A DNA stretch of 64,000 nt from Leisingera sp. M658. Lineage in GTDB: Bacteria > Pseudomonadota > Alphaproteobacteria > Rhodobacterales > Rhodobacteraceae. Within the stretch, counting starts at the first letter, position 1. The number at the start of each line of letters is the position of its first letter. Under the pieces are notes generated by a model, which was not told the DNA's origin, searched no databases, and saw nothing but the letters and a program-made list of their open reading frames with translations. Location: the NCBI RefSeq assembly GCF_025144145.1, contig NZ_CP083546.1, positions 323,001 to 387,000 on the forward strand, written 5' to 3'. This document shows, piece after piece, positions 59,793-64,000 of this stretch. A program made the translations under genes and the position numbers.

Positions 59793-60281
59793 TCAGCCCA
59801 TTGACTCCAGCAATCCTTCGCCGGCGGAAAGCTCGCATTGGCCGGGGTTTTCTTCCTTGTTGAGGACTTTCACCTCGCCGTCCTCCACCAGCATCGCATA
59901 GCGCAGCGAGCGTCCGATCAGACCGGCCGAGGGCACGTCCAGACGCATGCCGATTGCCTCGGTCAGCGTGCATTCGGCATCCGACAGCATGGTGATCCCG
60001 GCCTCGGTGGCACCGGTGTTTTCGCCCCAGATGTTCATCACAAACGGATCATTACCCGCCAGGCAGATTATTTCCTCGACACCCTTGGCGGCAAACTGAT
60101 CCTTGGTGCGGATGAAGCTGGGCACATGCGCCGAATGGCAGGTGCTGGTAAAAGCGCCGGGAACCGCGAACAGCACGACTTTGCGCCCCTTCAGCTTGTC
60201 TGACAGCTGCACCTGCTCGGGGCCGTTGTCTCCGATGAGCGTCAGTGTCGCGTCCGGCAGTTGGTCTCCAACAGAAATCAT
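59793..60281 (-). CDS. Peroxiredoxin, Prx5 (AhpE/thioredoxin-dependent) type
   Basis: A 162-residue thiol peroxidase that reduces H2O2 and organic hydroperoxides. It shows KGRKVVLFAVPGAFTSTCHS with the peroxidatic Cys (about residue 49), HVPSFIRTKDQFAAKGVEEI and GLIGRSLRYAMLVEDGEV, typical of the Prx5/1-Cys-like group. A further cysteine near the end (GQCELSAGEG) could act as resolving Cys. It is cytoplasmic with no leader. It diverges from the FAD-dependent reductase over 95 bases, a plausible redox-linked pair. Confidence 0.94.
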   Translation of the reverse strand: MISVGDQLPDATLTLIGDNGPEQVQLSDKLKGRKVVLFAVPGAFTSTCHSAHVPSFIRTKDQFAAKGVEEIICLAGNDPFVMNIWGENTGATEAGITMLSDAECTLTEAIGMRLDVPSAGLIGRSLRYAMLVEDGEVKVLNKEENPGQCELSAGEGLLESMG

Positions 60282-60376
60282 CGCAGGTTCCTCTTTCTCA
60301 TGATTGCGTTTTGAAGCCCCGGGTATATAGGGTCCGATGAAAGCGTGACGGGAACTGCTGAGGGAGGCAAGGGATT

Positions 60377-61588
60377 ATGTCCCACATCGTCGTTATTGGA
60401 GCAGGGCAGGCCGGGTCCTCGCTGGTGGCAAAACTGCGTAAGGATGGGTTCGACGGGGAGATTACCCTGATTGGCGCGGAAGACGCACTGCCCTATCAGC
60501 GCCCGCCTTTGTCCAAGGCCTATTTGCTGGGCGAGATGGAGCTGGAACGCCTGTTCCTGCGGCCCGAAAGTTTCTATGCGGACAACAACATCACCCTGAA
60601 GCTGGGTCAGCGGGTGACTGGCATCGATCCGGCAGCGAAAACTGTGAGCCTGGGCGATGAGGTAATCCCCTATGACCAGCTGGCGCTGACCACCGGTTCC
60701 GACCCGCGCCGCTTGCCGGCGGCGATCGGCGGCGATCTGGACGGCGTCTATGTGGTGCGCGGATTGGCCGACGTGGATGCGATGGCACCGCATGTGGCCG
60801 AGGGCAAGCGCGCGCTGATCGTCGGCGGCGGCTACATCGGGCTGGAGGCCGCCGCGGTCTGCGCCAAGCGCGGCGTGCACGTGACGCTGGTCGAGATGGC
60901 TGACCGCATCCTGCAGCGTGTTGCGGCGCCGGAAACCTCGGATTTCTTCCGCAGCCTGCATTCCTCCCACGGAGTGGACATCCGCGAAGGCGTTGGGCTG
61001 GAGCGGCTGGAAGGCGAAGACGGCAAGGTGACCCGCGCAGTGCTGAGCGGCGGCGAAACCGTTGAGGTGGATTTTGTCGTCGTTGGCGTCGGCATCACAC
61101 CCACTTCGCAACTGGCTGAAATTGCCGGGCTGGAGCTGGACAACGGCATCAGGGTGGACGCCAAGGGCCGCACTTCGGACGCTGCGATCTGGTCGGCGGG
61201 CGATTGCGCCTCCTTCCCGTTTCAGGGCAAGCGCATCCGCCTGGAAAGCGTGCCGAACGCCATTGATCAGGCCGAGGTGGTGGCGCAGAACATGCTGGGC
61301 GCGGACAAAGAGTATATTGCCACACCCTGGTTCTGGTCCGATCAGTATGACGTCAAACTGCAGATTGCGGGTCTGAACACCGGCTATGACAATGTGGTGA
61401 CCCGCCAGGGCGAGGGCCAGCAGGTGTCGTTCTGGTATTACAAGGGTGATCAGCTGGTGGCAGTGGACGCGATGAACGACCCGCGTGCCTATATGGTGGG
61501 CAAACGCCTGATTGATATGGGCAAAACTGCGGACAAAGCGGTGGTGGCTGACACCGCCGCTGATCTGAAGCCGCTGCTGAAAGCGTGA
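60377..61588 (+). CDS. FAD-dependent ferredoxin/rubredoxin reductase-like oxidoreductase
   Basis: A 403-residue flavoprotein with two Rossmann domains: the FAD site HIVVIGAGQAGSSLVAKL near the N-terminus and the NAD(P)H site LIVGGGYIGLEAAAVCAKRG (about 150-169). PYQRPPLSKAYLLGEM, TTGSDPRRLPAAIGG, IWSAGDCASFPFQGKRIRLE and the reductase C-terminal domain (TPWFWSDQYDVKLQIAGL) match ferredoxin reductases that feed P450s or Rieske oxygenases (ThcD/CamA type). The electron acceptor is unknown; GbcAB has its own reductase. The stop overlaps the rsmD GTG start. Confidence 0.93.
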   Translation: MSHIVVIGAGQAGSSLVAKLRKDGFDGEITLIGAEDALPYQRPPLSKAYLLGEMELERLFLRPESFYADNNITLKLGQRVTGIDPAAKTVSLGDEVIPYDQLALTTGSDPRRLPAAIGGDLDGVYVVRGLADVDAMAPHVAEGKRALIVGGGYIGLEAAAVCAKRGVHVTLVEMADRILQRVAAPETSDFFRSLHSSHGVDIREGVGLERLEGEDGKVTRAVLSGGETVEVDFVVVGVGITPTSQLAEIAGLELDNGIRVDAKGRTSDAAIWSAGDCASFPFQGKRIRLESVPNAIDQAEVVAQNMLGADKEYIATPWFWSDQYDVKLQIAGLNTGYDNVVTRQGEGQQVSFWYYKGDQLVAVDAMNDPRAYMVGKRLIDMGKTADKAVVADTAADLKPLLKA

Positions 61589-62139
61589 GGATCATCGCAG
61601 GAGACTTCCGCGGCCGTGCCTTGGCCGCGGTGGGCAAGGGCGATGCGGGCGCCCATCTGCGCCCGACCACCGACCGGGTGCGCGAAAGCCTGTTCAACGT
61701 GCTGATGCACACCGGCGCCATCCCCGGCGCCCGGGTGCTGGACCTGTTTGCTGGTACCGGCGCGCTGGGGCTGGAGGCGTTGTCACGCGGCGCGGCTGAG
61801 GCGGTTTTTGTGGACGACGGTCGCGTGTCAGGCGGTTTGATCCGCAAAAACATCACCATTTGCCGCGCCGAAAGCCGCTGCACCCTGGCCCGCCGCGATG
61901 CACTGAAGCTGGGGCAGAACCCGGCGGCCCCCTTTGATCTGATCTTCCTTGATCCGCCTTACGGCAAGGGGCTGGGGGAAAAGGCCCTGGCCGCAGCTGT
62001 GGCCGGCGGCTGGGTGGCGCAAGACGCTTTGGTGGTCTGGGAAGAAAACGCACCGGTCGCCGCACCGGAAGGGTTCGAGCTGCAGGACAGCCGGAAATAC
62101 GGCGATACCCATATTTCGCTGATGTGGAAAGCCGCCTGA
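61585..62139 (+). CDS. rsmD: 16S rRNA (guanine966-N2)-methyltransferase RsmD
   Basis: A 184-residue Rossmann-type methyltransferase acting on G966 of 16S rRNA. It begins MRIIAGDFRGRALAAV and has LRPTTDRVRESLFNVL, the SAM motif VLDLFAGTGALGLEALSRGA and the catalytic motif LIFLDPPYGKGLGEKAL (NPPY-like DPPY). The start is GTG 61585 overlapping the flavoprotein stop (GTGA), so they are translationally coupled. Length is close to E. coli RsmD (198). Confidence 0.95.
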   Translation: MRIIAGDFRGRALAAVGKGDAGAHLRPTTDRVRESLFNVLMHTGAIPGARVLDLFAGTGALGLEALSRGAAEAVFVDDGRVSGGLIRKNITICRAESRCTLARRDALKLGQNPAAPFDLIFLDPPYGKGLGEKALAAAVAGGWVAQDALVVWEENAPVAAPEGFELQDSRKYGDTHISLMWKAA

Positions 62140-62424
62140 GGCAACTTTCCTAAGGCAATTTGCTGCAAGTCCTTCACGGATAGTGGAAAACAGGGCACTT
62201 TCCGGGCAGTTCACAGCCGCTGGTCCGGCGTGTTTCCCAGTGCAGGGCCGCAGTCTTTTGGCGCATCACAGCTGCGGATCCCCGGCAGGTTTGCCAAGGC
62301 TCTTGCCGTTTCCACAGCGAAAACGATCCCTGCGAAACCTCGCAATTATCCCACCCTTGCCCCGATCTTGCCCGATTTCACCCGCATCACTGGGGGCAAC
62401 ACGGATACACGAGGATGGGTGAAT

Positions 62425-63336
62425 ATGGACCGACTGACCGAGATGGAGGCCTTTGCCAATGTGGTGGACCAGGGCGGCTTCACCGATGCGGCACGCAAGA
62501 TGGGGATCTCGAAATCCGCAGTCTCCAAGCATGTTTCAAGCCTGGAAACCCGGCTTGGCGCGCGGCTTTTGAACCGCACCACCCGCCGGGTGTCCCCGAC
62601 CGAGATTGGCCTCGCCTATTATGACCGCGCCCGCCGGGTGCTGAATGATGCAGGCGAAGCGGATGCGCTGGTTACCTCAATGCAATCTGCCCCCTCGGGG
62701 CTGCTCAGGATTTCTGTTGCTACCGATTTCGGTGTCAATCACCTGTCGCCGGTACTGTCGGATTTCCTGCAGGACTTCCCGGACATCACCGTCAACATGG
62801 TGCTGAACAACCGCTATGTGGAGCTGATCTCCGAAGGCTTCGACATGGCGGTTCGGATCGGCGAGCTGGAAGACAGCTCTCTGCGCGCCCGCAAGCTGAC
62901 CGAAACCACCAAGCGGATGATTGCCTCTCCCGCCTATCTGGAAAAATACGGCCGTCCGCAAAAGATTGACGAGCTGAACAGCCACAAGCTGCTGCATTAT
63001 TCCAGCCAGTCCAGCGGCAACGTCTGGAAGATCACAGCGCCGTCGGGTGAAAAACGCCAGGTGCGCACCTCAGGCTGGTTGTCGGTGAATGACGGGCAAT
63101 CGCTGCTGAATGCCGCGATTTCCGGCCTCGGCATCGCCTATCTGCCCAGCTTTCTCTACTCGGAAGCGCTGGAAGAAGGGCTGGTCGAAGACGTGATGCC
63201 CGGCTTGCCGGTGGAAACCCAAGGCATCTATGCGGTCTACCCGCCCGGAAAATTTACCCAGCCCAAAGTCCGGGCCTTCATTGACTTTCTGGTGCAGGCT
63301 TTTGCCGACCGCGACCCGTCGGAATGGAAAACCTGA
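62425..63336 (+). CDS. LysR family transcriptional regulator
   Basis: A 303-residue LTTR. The winged helix-turn-helix is in residues 1-60 (MDRLTEMEAFANVVDQGGFT, DAARKMGISKSAVSKHVSSL, ETRLGARLLNRTTRRVSPT). The co-inducer domain has RISVATDFGVNHLSPVLSDF and IVNDGQSLLNAAISGLGIAY-type sequence. The SGLGIAYLPSFL block suits the CrgA/DmlR-like subgroup. I chose ATG 62425, with GAGG 11 bases upstream; GTG 62419 is the alternative. No divergent target gene is adjacent; the 285 bases before it hold no recognised gene. The terminator at 63381 follows. Confidence 0.93.
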   Translation: MDRLTEMEAFANVVDQGGFTDAARKMGISKSAVSKHVSSLETRLGARLLNRTTRRVSPTEIGLAYYDRARRVLNDAGEADALVTSMQSAPSGLLRISVATDFGVNHLSPVLSDFLQDFPDITVNMVLNNRYVELISEGFDMAVRIGELEDSSLRARKLTETTKRMIASPAYLEKYGRPQKIDELNSHKLLHYSSQSSGNVWKITAPSGEKRQVRTSGWLSVNDGQSLLNAAISGLGIAYLPSFLYSEALEEGLVEDVMPGLPVETQGIYAVYPPGKFTQPKVRAFIDFLVQAFADRDPSEWKT

Positions 63337-63380
63337 ACCGGGTCTACGGAAAACCGGACCAAGATATCCCTCGAAGACCT

Positions 63381-63410
63381 GCCCCCGCACCGAATGCGGG
63401 GGCCTTTTTT
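63381..63410 (+). terminator. Intrinsic terminator of the LysR gene
   Basis: GCCCCCGCA (63381-63389) pairs perfectly with TGCGGGGGC (63395-63403) around CCGAA, then C and six T. Confidence 0.93.
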
Positions 63411-63454
63411 GATCCGGTGACTCTGCTTTTTGCTGCAAAACACCGCGGGAAAGG

Positions 63455-63588
63455 CTCCCGCCCGCCCCGGATCAATCAAAGATTGACCCGCGCCCGTTGG
63501 GCCAGGCTCGGCGCATAGCGCCGAGCCTGGCCCAACACCGCCAAGGGGTCTTGGCAAAGCCAAGGTACCTGCGGGGGCGGGAGTTTTC
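63455..63588. repeat. Structured interspersed repeat C (between convergent genes)
   Basis: Outer CTCCCGCC (63455-63462) and GGCGGGAG (63577-63584) are complements, followed by TTTT. The centre is a perfect 19-base hairpin: GTTGGGCCAGGCTCGGCGC (63497-63515), ATA, and its complement (63519-63537). It lies between the LysR gene and the leftward OmpA-family gene, the same convergent position as elements A and B. Confidence 0.7.
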
Positions 63589-63611
63589 CGGTGCGTATCC
63601 TTTGCAGGGCC

Positions 63612-64000
63612 TCAATCGGCGAGCAGCACAGCTTCAACTCGCCGGTTTGCTTCGCGGCCGTCCGGGATCAGATTGCTGGCTATCGGGGCTAAAAAGCCGG
63701 CGCCGGCGACCTCGATCCGTGCCGCATCCGCGCCCAGCTCCTCGACCAAACGGTCCTTCACCGATTGCGCGCGGCGTTTGGAGATACCGATGTTCTGCTG
63801 CTGCGAACCCACCGTGTCGGTATGCCCGACCAGCAGCAGGCGGTATTGCGGATTGGCGGCCAGATAGTCCGCAAGCGCGCGCAGGCTGGCATAAGTGCCG
63901 TCCTGCAGCCGGGTGGAGCCGCTTTGAAACACCAGATCCGTCAGAACCGCGTGGCCGCGCACCTCCAGCACTTTGGCCAGTTCCACCGGCCGCACCGTGC
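63612..64000 (-). CDS. OmpA-family protein, C-terminal part (cut by window edge)
   Basis: The last 128 codons of a gene entering from the right. The visible part is a peptidoglycan-binding OmpA C-terminal domain: TDLVFQSGSTRLQDGTYASL, YRLLLVGHTDTVGSQQQNIG, the ISKRRAQSVKDRLVEE helix with its meso-DAP-contacting residues, and GREANRRVEAVLLAD at the end. Such domains anchor outer-membrane or periplasmic proteins to peptidoglycan (OmpA, Pal, MotB-like). The N-terminal partner domain is outside the window, so the whole protein cannot be named. Confidence 0.9.
   Translation of the reverse strand, partial: TVRPVELAKVLEVRGHAVLTDLVFQSGSTRLQDGTYASLRALADYLAANPQYRLLLVGHTDTVGSQQQNIGISKRRAQSVKDRLVEELGADAARIEVAGAGFLAPIASNLIPDGREANRRVEAVLLAD

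Overview
The window is a gene-dense, high-GC stretch of a bacterial chromosome. The protein families point to an alphaproteobacterium of the order Rhodobacterales, probably a marine Roseobacter-group member such as a Leisingera or Phaeobacter relative. The pointers are PmtA-type phospholipid N-methyltransferase, a DUF5928/GT14 glycosyltransferase facing a sulfotransferase, GbcAB, creatinase, a BCCT carrier and an orphan mlaA-mlaC pair. The genus is inferred from protein resemblance only. No prophage, insertion sequence, CRISPR array, rRNA or tRNA was seen.

Layout. 1-4171: start of leuC, an MscS channel, rsfS-rlmH (ribosome silencing and 23S methylation), a small secreted protein and a DUF599 membrane protein. 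4232-8187: glcDEF glycolate oxidase behind a probable GntR-type operator. 8287-11085: two tandem secreted trypsin-like proteases, an hsp20 gene with an RpoH promoter and a ROSE-like RNA thermometer, and a single-domain globin. 11122-16300: gabD, a kynurenine-formamidase-like hydrolase, creatinase, and a heme-binding protein facing a Crp/Fnr regulator. 16533-17922: pssA-pmtA (phosphatidylserine synthase, then PE methylation). 18094-25514: an eight-gene operon with a coiled-coil protein, an AAA+ ATPase, two large proteins of unknown function and four small membrane proteins. This is the least explained locus and the best candidate for an undescribed system. 25588-26731: TetR and a DHFR-like reductase under a large palindrome. 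26960-29581: a cobalamin riboswitch leading into gbcAB, glycine betaine monooxygenase. 29634-34101: an orphan family-5 solute-binding protein, a BCCT carrier and a divergent LysR.

34115-40352: MATE exporter, GT14-DUF5928 glycosyltransferase facing a sulfotransferase, a structured repeat, ilvD. 40486-43266: BenE-type permease and XRE-cupin regulator (as E. coli ydcO/ydcN) around two identical palindromic operators, then a DMT exporter. 43312-49439: smpB, an LRR exoprotein, sseA-aspartate aminotransferase, and glnK-amtB. 49706-56757: a class A PBP, mlaA-mlaC, and a type I secretion ATPase with its HlyD adaptor. 56876-62139: RidA, GDPD, a GNAT-fold protein and phhB (overlapping genes), a Prx5 peroxiredoxin, a ferredoxin reductase-like flavoprotein and rsmD. 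62425-64000: LysR and the C-terminal end of an OmpA-family protein.

Themes. Much of the metabolism handles small C/N osmolytes: glycolate, creatine, glycine betaine and ammonium. Non-coding DNA is informative. It holds a B12 riboswitch, a heat-shock promoter with thermometer, several palindromic operators, nine intrinsic terminators, three long structured repeats that all lie between convergent genes, and five copies of a short GAGTATTTTT-type motif.
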